From positions 3,117,201-3,181,200 of the forward strand of contig NZ_JAFBBR010000001.1 of the NCBI RefSeq assembly GCF_016907295.1: a stretch of DNA of 64,000 nt, given 5' to 3'. Positions 37,176 to 45,132 of this stretch are shown here, in pieces. The notes under the pieces were generated by a model. That model was not told the origin of the DNA, did not search any database, and saw nothing but the letters and a program-made list of their open reading frames with translations. The stretch's first letter is position 1. Every line of letters starts with the position of its first letter. The position numbers and the translations under genes were made by a program. Source of the DNA: Microbacterium dextranolyticum (lineage in GTDB: Bacteria; Actinomycetota; Actinomycetes; Actinomycetales; Microbacteriaceae).

Positions 37176-37739
37176 TTACGCCGGTGCCGCGCGGTGGTCG
37201 ACATCCTGTCCGTGCCAGAGATCGGCGCATTCCACGGCATCCGCGACGTGATCGCGCAGATACGCACCGGCCCCTCGATCACCGGTGAGCTCGGCCGCCA
37301 CGCGGTACCAGTGGTCACGGCCGATGAGCACCGGATGCCCCGGCGCCCCCTCGTAGCGGGCTCGGCGGAGCGAGGCCCGCCCCGCCCCCGCCATGACCCG
37401 TCGACACGCGGATGCCGTGAGGTCGGGCACGTCGACCGGCACGATCAGCGCGGCTTCCGCCGGTGTCTCGGCCGCCGCCGACAGGCCCGCGCGGACGGAT
37501 GCGGACAGCCCGTCGGACCAGTCCTCCGCCGGCGCGACGACGGCCCCGGCCGGGACGAGCGCGGCGACGGCGTCGGCCGCCGCCCCGACCACGACGATCA
37601 CGGGGTCGCAGCCCGCGTCGCGAAGCGTGCGGACGACCGTGGCCACCCAGGGGGTGCCGTCGCCGGCCCGCGCGAGGCCTTTGGGCCCACCGAACCTCGT
37701 GCCCGCACCGGCGGCGAGCACGATGCCGCACGTGGTCAT
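37176..37739 (-). CDS. mocA: Molybdopterin cytidylyltransferase-like protein (MocA/MobA fold)
   Basis: A 187-residue nucleotidyltransferase: GIVLAAGAGTRFGGPKGLA (about 4-22) is the NTP-binding motif, LIVPVDVPDL the metal site. With xdhC directly upstream (ATGA overlap) and xanthine dehydrogenase next door, it most probably adds CMP to molybdopterin, making the MCD cofactor for XDH. It is shorter than MobA of the guanylyl type. Confidence 0.85.
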   Translation of the reverse strand: MTTCGIVLAAGAGTRFGGPKGLARAGDGTPWVATVVRTLRDAGCDPVIVVVGAAADAVAALVPAGAVVAPAEDWSDGLSASVRAGLSAAAETPAEAALIVPVDVPDLTASACRRVMAGAGRASLRRARYEGAPGHPVLIGRDHWYRVAAELTGDRGAGAYLRDHVADAVECADLWHGQDVDHRAAPA

Positions 37740-38872
37740 GGGCGGGCGGACGAGAACGGCCCCGGCGCGCACACCACGGGCACGACCGCACCGGCGGGAG
37801 CATCCGTCGCGCGCCGCACCGCCTCGTGCGCCGCGCCGGGAATCTGCTCACGGGCGGCGCCCTCCGCGGCACGGGCGGCGCCGCCGTGGATCGGTCCCGC
37901 GAGCGCCGAGAGCCGGGTCCCGGATCCCCCGTGCCGGTCGGCGACGATCTCCGCAAGGATCGACAGCGCGGTCTCGGCGGCCGACGAAGCTCCGAGATCG
38001 AGCCCGATCGGCGAACGCAGCCGTGCGAGGTCACCGGCCGACACGCCGGCCTCGGCGAGTCGTCGCAGGCGGTCGTCGTGCGTGCGCCGGCTGCCCATGG
38101 CGCCGACGTAGCCCGCCGGAGAGCGCAGCGCCAGCGTCAGCGCGGGCACGTCCAGGCGCGGGTCGTGGCTCAGCACGCAGACCGCGGTGCGGTCGTCGAG
38201 GGTCTGGGTCGCGAGGTAGCGGTCGGGCCAGTCGACGACGACCTCGGCCCCCGGGAACCTCTCCGCGGTCGCGAAGACCTCGCGCGGATCGACGACGCTC
38301 ACCCGCAGGCCGAGCGCCGATCCCAGCTGCGCGAGGGCGACCGCGAACTCCACCGCACCGACGACGATGAGCCGCGGAGCCGTCCCGACCTCGATGAGGA
38401 CCGACCACTCCGCACCGGAAGCGTCCGCCGCGGCATCAGCCGCCCGGTCATCGAACAGCCCCGTCCCGCATCGCGGCCCCGACACGACCAGCCGGAATCG
38501 GGTCGGCACGGCCGCGGCATCCCTCTCGGCGAGCAGGGCGATCGCCGCCGCGGCGTCGCTGTGCGGCGCGACCGGGCGCACGAGGACGTCGACCGATCCC
38601 CCGCAGGTGAGCCCGACGGCGAGTCCGTCGCCGTCGCTGTAGCCGAAGCTCTCGACCGACGCCGCTCCGGTGGCGATCGCGTCGAGGCATCGCTCGTACA
38701 CGGCGCCCTCGACACAGCCCCCCGACACGTTGCCGAACACACCGGCATCCGAGACGATCATGCTCGCTCCCACCGGCCGCGGCGCGCTGCCGGCGACGCC
38801 GATGACCGTCGCGATCGCGAACGGACGCCCGGTGCGGACCCATTCGGCCGCCGGTGTGAGGATCTCGCGCAT
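37736..38872 (-). CDS. xdhC: XdhC-family molybdenum cofactor insertion protein
   Basis: A 378-residue XdhC/CoxI protein: N-terminal part with ATVIGVAGSAPRPVGASM and GNVSGGCVEGAVYE (about 20-60; Cys probably binds cofactor), then a Rossmann domain (RLIVVGAVEFAVALAQLGSALGL, about 190). XdhC sulfurates and inserts Mo cofactor into xanthine dehydrogenase, which is encoded divergently 130 bp away. TAGCGT lies 7 nt before the ATG (leaderless). Confidence 0.9.
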   Translation of the reverse strand: MREILTPAAEWVRTGRPFAIATVIGVAGSAPRPVGASMIVSDAGVFGNVSGGCVEGAVYERCLDAIATGAASVESFGYSDGDGLAVGLTCGGSVDVLVRPVAPHSDAAAAIALLAERDAAAVPTRFRLVVSGPRCGTGLFDDRAADAAADASGAEWSVLIEVGTAPRLIVVGAVEFAVALAQLGSALGLRVSVVDPREVFATAERFPGAEVVVDWPDRYLATQTLDDRTAVCVLSHDPRLDVPALTLALRSPAGYVGAMGSRRTHDDRLRRLAEAGVSAGDLARLRSPIGLDLGASSAAETALSILAEIVADRHGGSGTRLSALAGPIHGGAARAAEGAAREQIPGAAHEAVRRATDAPAGAVVPVVCAPGPFSSARP

Positions 38873-38917
38873 GGCCGCCACGCTAACCACCGCGCGTTGC
38901 GGGCCTGTTGCGGGCGC

Positions 38918-38950
38918 GTGAAACACGGGCGAAACGGCGCTCTGTTTCAC
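38918..38950. promoter_or_regulatory. Inverted repeat between xdhC and the XDH genes
   Basis: GTGAAACA (38918-38925) and TGTTTCAC (38943-38950), 17 bp apart, in the divergent control region. A related GAAACA half-site pair, in opposite order, lies at 44026-44054. Possibly an operator for a purine-responsive regulator. Confidence 0.55.
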
Positions 38951-39002
38951 TCGGTCTCGAGCCGGGTGACCTGCAGCCCCGCCGATCGAGGAGACCACCG
39001 CC

Positions 39003-39806
39003 ATGGACATCACCACCGTGCGCTCCTACCGTGTCGCCCGTACGCGCGGCGATCTGACGCTCGCCCCCGGCGAGGTCGTGCTCGCAGGCGGCACCTGGCT
39101 CATGAGCGAGCCGCAGCCGGGGACCACCGGTTTCGTCGACCTCGCGGGCATGGACTGGACACCCCTCGAGATCGAGGCGAGGGGCCTGCGGATCGCGGCC
39201 ACCTGCACGATCGCGCGGCTCGTGGCGTTCGCCCGCGACGCCCCGGCCGAGTGGACGGCCGCCACGATCATCCCGGACGCCGCGAACGCCCTGCTCGCCT
39301 CGTTCAAGATCTGGAACACCGCCACCGTCGGCGGCAACGTGTGCCGCGCGTTCGCCGCGGGCGCGATGGTGTCGCTGTGCGTCGCCCTCGACGGCGTCGC
39401 CGAGATCTGGGGACCCACGGGTGACCGGCAGCTGCCCGTCGCCGAGCTCGTGACGGGCAACGGAACCACCTCGCTCGGTGCCGGCGAGGTGCTGCGCGGC
39501 ATGCGCCTGCCCGCTCATGCGCTGCGCTCGCGCGCCGCGCTGCGCAAGATCGCCCTCGCGGAGCACGGACGGTCCGGAGCCGTCGTCACGGGCCGGATCG
39601 ATGCGGACGGCACGAGCGTCTTCACGATCACGGCCGCCACGTGGCGGCCGACCGTCCTCCGCTTCGACGAGGTGCCGGATGCGGCGACGCTCGCCGCCGC
39701 CGTGGCGGAGGCCCCGGGGTACTACACCGACCCGCTCGGCGAGGCGGACTGGCGCCGCGGGGTCAGCGGCACGCTGGCGGAGGACATCCGGAGGGAACTC
39801 GCATGA
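39003..39806 (+). CDS. Xanthine dehydrogenase FAD-binding subunit (CoxM-like)
   Basis: A 267-residue FAD subunit of the xanthine dehydrogenase family. LAGGTWLMSEPQPGTTGFVDLAGM near residue 29 and FKIWNTATVGGNVCRAFAAGAM near 103 mark the FAD-binding domain; the CO-dehydrogenase flavoprotein C-terminal domain follows. GAGGAG precedes the start. Its stop overlaps the next start by 4 nt. Electrons pass from Mo through the Fe-S centres to this subunit's FAD. Confidence 0.92.
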   Translation: MDITTVRSYRVARTRGDLTLAPGEVVLAGGTWLMSEPQPGTTGFVDLAGMDWTPLEIEARGLRIAATCTIARLVAFARDAPAEWTAATIIPDAANALLASFKIWNTATVGGNVCRAFAAGAMVSLCVALDGVAEIWGPTGDRQLPVAELVTGNGTTSLGAGEVLRGMRLPAHALRSRAALRKIALAEHGRSGAVVTGRIDADGTSVFTITAATWRPTVLRFDEVPDAATLAAAVAEAPGYYTDPLGEADWRRGVSGTLAEDIRRELA

Positions 39807-42541
39807 GATGGATCGTCGACGGCACCGAGGCCGAGGCCGAGCCGCGCCCCGGACAGTGCCTGCGGACGCTTCTGCGCGAGACGGGGCACACCGAGGTCAA
39901 GAAGGGCTGCGACGCCGGTGACTGCGGCGCCTGCAGCGTGCTGCTCGACGGCGAGCCCGTGCACTCGTGCCTCATTCCCGCCGCGCGCGTCGAGGGGCGC
40001 ACCGTCACGACGGCGGCGGGCCTCGCGCCCGGCGACGACCTGCATCCGGTGCAGCGAGCGATCGCCGAGGGCTTCGGCTTCCAGTGCGGGTTCTGCACGC
40101 CGGGGATGAGCGTGACGGCATCCACCCTCTGCGCCGACGACCTCGACGACCTCGACCGGCGGATGAAGGGGAACCTCTGCCGCTGCACGGGGTATCGCCC
40201 CATCCGTGAAGCGATCCTGACGGCCGTGCGTGAGACCGGGCCGCGGCGCCCCGCGGAGATCCCGCCCGCACCCGCCCCGGACGCGCACACCGTGGGCCGA
40301 TCGGTTCCGCCATCGGCCGGCCCGCGCCTGACGCAGGGGCGCGAGCCGTTCACGTTCGACCTCGAACCGGGGCACCCCGCGGCCGGCGCGCTGGTGCTGC
40401 GGCTCGTGACGAGCCCGCACGCGCACGCGCGCATCACCGCGATCGACACGGATGCCGCGCGCGCGGTGCCCGGCGTCGTCGCCGTGTTCACGCACGCGGA
40501 TGCTCCGGACGTGCGCTACTCGACCGGTCGGCACGAGCACCGCACCGACGACCCCGACGACACCCGTCTGCTCGACGACGTGGTGCGCCACATCGGCCAG
40601 CGCGTCGCGGCGGTCGTCGCCGACACCGCCGAGGCGGCGGATGAGGCGTGCCGGCTCGTGCGGGTGAGCTACGAACCCCTCGACGCGGTGTTCGACCCCG
40701 ACGAGGCCCGGCGCCCGGGCGCTCCGTTGCTGCACCCCGACCGCACCCCCGACGACCGGGTCGACGAGGCCGCGCGGAACGTCATCGCGAGCGTGCACAC
40801 GGGGCCCGACGTCACCGCGGCGCTCGCCGCGAGCGCCGCGACGGTCACCGGCACGTGGCAGACGTCGCGGGTGAGTCACGCCCAGCTCGAGACCCACGGA
40901 TCGATCGGCTGGCTCGACGAGGACGGACGCCTCGTCATCCGTTCGTCGACGCAGGTGCCGTTCCTCGCGCGCGACGAGCTCGCGCACATCTTCGGCCTCG
41001 ACCGCGATCAGGTGCGCGTGCACACGGCCCGGCTCGGCGGAGGCTTCGGCGGCAAGCAGGAGCTGTTCACGGAAGACCTCGTCGCCCTCGCGGTGCTGCG
41101 GACCGGGCATCCGGTCGCGTTCGAGTTCACCCGCGCCGACGAGTTCGCCCGCGCCGCCGTGCGGCATCCGATGCGGGTGAGCGTGACGCTCGGCGCCGAT
41201 GCCGACGGACGTCTCACCGCGATGGCGATCGACTCGCTGAGCGACACGGGAGCGTACGGCAACCATTCCCGCGGCGTCATGTTCCACTCGCTGGCCGAGT
41301 CGACGACGATCTACCGGGTGCCGTTGAAACGGATCGACGCGGAGGTCGTCTACACGAACAACCCGCCGTCGGGCGCGTTCCGCGGGTACGGGCTCGGACA
41401 GGTCGTGCTCGCCGTCGAATCGGCGATGGACATGCTCGCCGAGCGCCTCGACATCGATCCGTTCGAGCTGCGACGACGCAACGCCGTGACGGTGCACGAC
41501 GATCCGGGTCACGACGACCTCGTCTGGGGCAGCTACGGGTTCGACCAGTGCCTCGACCTCGCCGAGAGCGCGCTGCGCCGCGGCAACGGCGTGGAGGCAC
41601 CGGAGGGCTGGCTCGTCGGCGAGGGCATGGCGGCCGCGATGATCGCCACGATGGCCCCGTTCGGTCACATCGCCCACACGCGGGCGACGCTCCGCCCCGA
41701 CGGCACGTACCTGCTGCGTGCCGGCACCGCCGAGTTCGGCAACGGCACGACGACCGTGATGCGGCAGATCGCCGTCACCGACCTCGCGGCCGACCCGTCG
41801 CGCATCGAGCTGTGGCACGCCGACACCGATGCGGTCGCGCACGACACGGGGGCGTTCGCCTCGGCGGGGATCACGGTCGCCGGCAAGGCCCTGCATGCCG
41901 CCTGCCTCGCCCTGGCCGCCCGTCTGTGCGAGCGTGCCGCGGAGCTCACCGGCACGGATGCCGCCGACGCCGAACTCATGCCCGACGGCGTATACACGTC
42001 GGCGGGGGTCATCTCGCTGGAGGCGCTGACCGCCGACGGCGAGATCTCGGCAGACGGCAGCGAGCTCGGCGAGCAGCGTTCGCTGGCGTTCAACGTCCAC
42101 GCGGTGCGCGTCGCGGTGAACCCTCGGACGGGCGCCGTCCGCATCCTGCAGTCGATCCAGGCGGCGGATGCCGGATTCGTGATGAACCCCGCGCAGTGCC
42201 GCGGACAGATCGAGGGCGGCGTCGCGCAGGGCATCGGCAGCTCGCTCTACGAAGAGGTGATGGTCGAGGACGGTAGGGTCACCACTCCGGTGTTCCGGCT
42301 GTACCGCGTGCCCCAGTTCGCCGACGTGCCCGACACGGAGGTCTACTTCGCCGACACGGCCGACGACCTCGGACCGTTCGGAGCGAAGTCGATGAGCGAG
42401 TCGCCGTACAACCCGGTGGCCCCGGCGATCGGCAACGCGATCGCCCGAGCCCTGGGCTCTCGGCCGTTCGTCCAGCCGTTCCGTCGCGACCGGGTCTGGC
42501 AGCTCGCGGCATCCCACCGCGACGTCTCCCCCGGCGCCTGA
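39803..42541 (+). CDS. Xanthine dehydrogenase, fused [2Fe-2S] and molybdenum subunit
   Basis: A 912-residue protein in which the small Fe-S subunit and the large Mo subunit are one chain. Residues 1-145: plant-type cluster Cys36, 41, 44 and 56, second cluster Cys95, 98, 126 and 128. A Pro/Ala linker (about 145-165) leads to the Mo domains: GGGFGGKQE (Mo site, about 412), SGAFRGYGLGQ (about 525), and FGAKSMSESPYNPVAPAI (about 860) with the catalytic Glu. It oxidises hypoxanthine and xanthine to urate. The fusion is less usual than separate XdhA/B/C or the single-chain eukaryotic order Fe-S/FAD/Mo; here FAD is separate. Confidence 0.92.
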   Translation: MRWIVDGTEAEAEPRPGQCLRTLLRETGHTEVKKGCDAGDCGACSVLLDGEPVHSCLIPAARVEGRTVTTAAGLAPGDDLHPVQRAIAEGFGFQCGFCTPGMSVTASTLCADDLDDLDRRMKGNLCRCTGYRPIREAILTAVRETGPRRPAEIPPAPAPDAHTVGRSVPPSAGPRLTQGREPFTFDLEPGHPAAGALVLRLVTSPHAHARITAIDTDAARAVPGVVAVFTHADAPDVRYSTGRHEHRTDDPDDTRLLDDVVRHIGQRVAAVVADTAEAADEACRLVRVSYEPLDAVFDPDEARRPGAPLLHPDRTPDDRVDEAARNVIASVHTGPDVTAALAASAATVTGTWQTSRVSHAQLETHGSIGWLDEDGRLVIRSSTQVPFLARDELAHIFGLDRDQVRVHTARLGGGFGGKQELFTEDLVALAVLRTGHPVAFEFTRADEFARAAVRHPMRVSVTLGADADGRLTAMAIDSLSDTGAYGNHSRGVMFHSLAESTTIYRVPLKRIDAEVVYTNNPPSGAFRGYGLGQVVLAVESAMDMLAERLDIDPFELRRRNAVTVHDDPGHDDLVWGSYGFDQCLDLAESALRRGNGVEAPEGWLVGEGMAAAMIATMAPFGHIAHTRATLRPDGTYLLRAGTAEFGNGTTTVMRQIAVTDLAADPSRIELWHADTDAVAHDTGAFASAGITVAGKALHAACLALAARLCERAAELTGTDAADAELMPDGVYTSAGVISLEALTADGEISADGSELGEQRSLAFNVHAVRVAVNPRTGAVRILQSIQAADAGFVMNPAQCRGQIEGGVAQGIGSSLYEEVMVEDGRVTTPVFRLYRVPQFADVPDTEVYFADTADDLGPFGAKSMSESPYNPVAPAIGNAIARALGSRPFVQPFRRDRVWQLAASHRDVSPGA

Positions 42542-42583
42542 CGGGTCATCGCCCGCGCGCACGCCCGGGCGGGGCCGCGGTTT

Positions 42584-42612
42584 CCGGCGCCCGGGGTGCC
42601 CGGGATCGCCGG
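42584..42612. terminator. GC-rich hairpin between convergent genes
   Basis: CCGGCGCCCGGG (42584-42595) pairs with 42599-42612 with a two-base bulge. It lies between the ends of the XDH gene and the amidohydrolase gene. Confidence 0.5.
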
Positions 42613-42626
42613 ACACCCGGCCCCGG

Positions 42627-44003
42627 TCAGTGCGGGTGGCCGCGCAACGGCACGAGCGCGGCGGGCAGCTCATGCAGCTTCGCCGACGCCTCGGCGGCCA
42701 GGGGGTTCGTCGATACCCCGTCCGCGTTCACGAGGCGACCGCCGACGTAGACGGCCTTCAGGTTCCGCGGGCTCATCGCGAGCACGTACGAGCGCACCGG
42801 ATGCCACAGCGGCCCGACGTCGGGCCGGCGCGGGTCGACGACGACGAAGTCGGCGAACTTGCCGACTTCGAGCGAGCCGACCCTGTCGGCGACGCCCATG
42901 ATCTCCGCCCCGCCCAGGGTGTGCAGGCGCAGCATCCGCTCCGGCATCATCGACAGCGGGTCCTTCGTGCGGGCGCGCTGCATGTAGATGCCCATCCGCA
43001 TGTTCTGCCACGGATCGCTGACGTCGGTGCAGGCCTGGTCGTCGAGCCCGACGCCCACCCGCATGCCCATCTCGAGCATCTCGGGAACGAGCGCGACACC
43101 CGAGGCGAGGCGCCCGTTGGATGCCGGCTGCCACGACATCGCTGCACCGCCCGCCACCGAGCGCTCGATGATGTCGGGCGTCGTCTGGATGAAGTGTCCG
43201 AAAACGAGGCCGAGCTCGAGCGCACCGGCATCCCGGTACAGCGCGAACTTCGACTGCTGGTGCTCGACCGCCTCGGGCGACTCGAGGAAGTGCGCCTGGT
43301 TGGTGACGCCGAACCGGCGCATCGCCTCGACCTCGAACTCGGCCGCCTCGGGGTGCGGCGACCACTGCACCTGCCCCATGATCGAGCTGCCGAGGGCGAA
43401 ATCCGGGTCGAACGTGCGGGTGTGTGCGACCTCGGCGGCGAAGCGCTCGAACACCTCGTCGGGGGTTCCGGCCGTGACGTCCATGCCCGCGGCATCCACG
43501 AAGCGGATGCCGGCGTCGCGCGTGCCCTCCGCCTGACGCCAGTGGTACTCCAGTCCGCGCAGGCCCGCCGTGCCGGTGCGCTTGCCGTCGACCATCGACT
43601 CCCACGCCTGCAGCGGGTCGGTGAAGTTGTACGCGGTCGTCACACCGTTCGAGAGGAAGTCGAGCGAGCCGTGCAGGGTCGACCAGTACAGCTGGTCGGC
43701 ACTCATGTGCGCGGTCGAGCCGAGCATCGAGTCGCACCAGCCGTACAGGGTGTCGGCCACACCGAGGCCGCGCAGGCCGCTCGTGAACAGGTGCGAGTGG
43801 CTCGAGACGAAGCCGGGAGCGACGAACGCGCCGTCCACGTCGAGGGTCTCGTCGGCGACCGTGCCGACCGGCGGCGTGCCCGCCCCGAGCGCGGCGATGC
43901 GGCCGTCATCGCCCACCAGCATCCAGCCGTCGTCGATGTACCCCGGGTCGTCGGTTCCGGCGGGAACGGTGATGAGACGCGCGTGGAGGACGAGGAAGGA
44001 CAT
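42627..44003 (-). CDS. Guanine/8-oxoguanine deaminase-like amidohydrolase
   Basis: A 458-residue metal-dependent hydrolase of the SsnA / 8-oxoguanine deaminase / AtzB group. Metal-site pieces: GFVSSHSHLFTSGLRG (about 62), NQAHFLESPEAV with catalytic Glu region (about 238), GHFIQTT (about 262) and VGLDDQACTD (about 315). In this cluster it most likely deaminates guanine to xanthine or handles 8-oxoguanine; a related aminopurine or triazine is also possible. TAGCGT lies 7 nt before the ATG. It is divergent from the LOG gene across a GGAAACA inverted repeat. Confidence 0.85.
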   Translation of the reverse strand: MSFLVLHARLITVPAGTDDPGYIDDGWMLVGDDGRIAALGAGTPPVGTVADETLDVDGAFVAPGFVSSHSHLFTSGLRGLGVADTLYGWCDSMLGSTAHMSADQLYWSTLHGSLDFLSNGVTTAYNFTDPLQAWESMVDGKRTGTAGLRGLEYHWRQAEGTRDAGIRFVDAAGMDVTAGTPDEVFERFAAEVAHTRTFDPDFALGSSIMGQVQWSPHPEAAEFEVEAMRRFGVTNQAHFLESPEAVEHQQSKFALYRDAGALELGLVFGHFIQTTPDIIERSVAGGAAMSWQPASNGRLASGVALVPEMLEMGMRVGVGLDDQACTDVSDPWQNMRMGIYMQRARTKDPLSMMPERMLRLHTLGGAEIMGVADRVGSLEVGKFADFVVVDPRRPDVGPLWHPVRSYVLAMSPRNLKAVYVGGRLVNADGVSTNPLAAEASAKLHELPAALVPLRGHPH

Positions 44004-44025
44004 GCCCAGCACGCTAACGAGTCGA

Positions 44026-44054
44026 TGTTTCCGACCTGTCACGGCCAGGAAACA
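44026..44054. promoter_or_regulatory. Inverted repeat between amidohydrolase and LOG genes
   Basis: TGTTTCC (44026-44032) and GGAAACA (44048-44054), 15 bp apart, placed so that one factor could act on both divergent promoters; the -10 boxes TAGCGT flank it on each side (44011-44016 minus, 44064-44069 plus). Confidence 0.55.
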
Positions 44055-44075
44055 CGCGCGGATTAGCGTCGGTGC

Positions 44076-44693
44076 ATGTCGCGCTTCACGGTCACGGTCT
44101 TCTGCGGATCCTCGTCGGGCTTCGACCCGGTCTACGTCGACGCGGCCCGCGCCGTCGGCACGGCGATCGGCCGCGCCGGCATGGCGCTCGTGTACGGCGG
44201 CGGCCACGTGGGGCTCATGGGAACGGTCGCCGATGCCGCCCTCGCGGCCGGCGCCGAGGTGACGGGGGTGATCCCCCGCGCCCTGCAGGCGCGCGAGGCC
44301 GTGAACGAAGACCTCACCGAGCTGATCCTCGTCGACACGATGCACGAGCGGAAGATGCTCATGGCCGACCGCGCGGATGCCTTCCTCGCCCTCCCCGGCG
44401 GACCGGGCACCCTCGAAGAGCTCACCGAGCAGTGGACGTGGGCGCAACTGGGCATCCACGAGAAGCCGGTCGGGCTGCTGAACGTCGACGGCTACTTCGA
44501 CCCGCTGCTCGCCTTCGTCGCGAACATGCGCGATCGGGGCTTCACCCACCCGCGCTACACCGACATGCTGGTGGTCGCCACCGAGGCATCCGAGGCCCTC
44601 GCGCGCCTGCGCGACTACGTCCCCCCGACGCGATCCGAGGCCTCGCCCGGCGCCGAGATGACCGGCGCGCTGTCTCTGCCCGTCCGCCCCTGA
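44076..44693 (+). CDS. LOG-family (TIGR00730) phosphoribohydrolase
   Basis: A 205-residue LOG / lysine-decarboxylase-fold protein: VFCGSSSGFDPVY at the start, GGGHVGLMGTVADAAL, and the signature LPGGPGTLEELTEQWTWAQLG (about 108-128) with catalytic Glu and Arg. LOG enzymes split cytokinin or purine ribotides into base and ribose 5-phosphate. In a purine degradation cluster without a nucleoside phosphorylase, it may supply free bases (inference). TAGCGT lies 6 nt before the ATG (leaderless). It is the only plus-strand gene in this block. Confidence 0.88.
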   Translation: MSRFTVTVFCGSSSGFDPVYVDAARAVGTAIGRAGMALVYGGGHVGLMGTVADAALAAGAEVTGVIPRALQAREAVNEDLTELILVDTMHERKMLMADRADAFLALPGGPGTLEELTEQWTWAQLGIHEKPVGLLNVDGYFDPLLAFVANMRDRGFTHPRYTDMLVVATEASEALARLRDYVPPTRSEASPGAEMTGALSLPVRP

Positions 44694-44721
44694 CCTCGCG
44701 CCCGCCCTGCCCCGGCGTGCT

Positions 44722-45118
44722 CGGTCTCGGGGCCTACCCCCGCTTCGGAGGCGCCGATCTGCGGGTCTCCCCCGCCCAGACCCACACAACGACACCCCCG
44801 AACGCAGCGAGACCAGGCTGGGGATGCCAGGGCCCCCGCCCGCGCGGCGTCCCTCACCTCAGGGCGCACCCGGTCTCGGGGGCATACCCCGGGCTTCGGA
44901 GGCGCCGACCTGCGGGTCTCCCCCGCCCAGACCCACACAACGACGCCCCCGAACGCAGCGCGACCAGGCTGGGGATGCCAGGGCCCCGCTCACGCGGCAT
45001 CCCCCCACCTCAGGGCTTGCCCGGTCTCGGGGGCACACCCCAGGCTTCGGAGGCGCCGACCTGCGGGTCTCCCCCGCCCAGACCCGCACAACGACGCCCC
45101 CGAACGCCAGGACGGGAG
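44722..45118. repeat. 150-bp tandem repeat, 2.7 copies
   Basis: The gap 44694-45132 is filled by units starting CGGTCTCGGGG at 44722, 44872 and 45022, a period of exactly 150 bp. Each contains CTTCGGAGGCGCCGA, CTGCGGGTCTCCCCCGCCC and AACGACGCCCCCGAACGC; copies 1 and 2 also have GACCAGGCTGGGGATGCCAG. Copy 3 breaks off near 45118. A GGTCTCG / CGAGACC pair can fold in copy 1. No gene is seen. Confidence 0.85.
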
Positions 45119-45132
45119 GGCGCGAAGCCGGG

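Noticed and set aside
39722..42673. A 983-codon open frame on the minus strand
   Set aside because: It mirrors the fused XDH gene, which has full cofactor motifs; the antisense product has none.
44700..45120. Open frames across the 150-bp tandem repeat
   Set aside because: They are open in multiple frames because 150 is divisible by three; no start site or conserved domain is seen.
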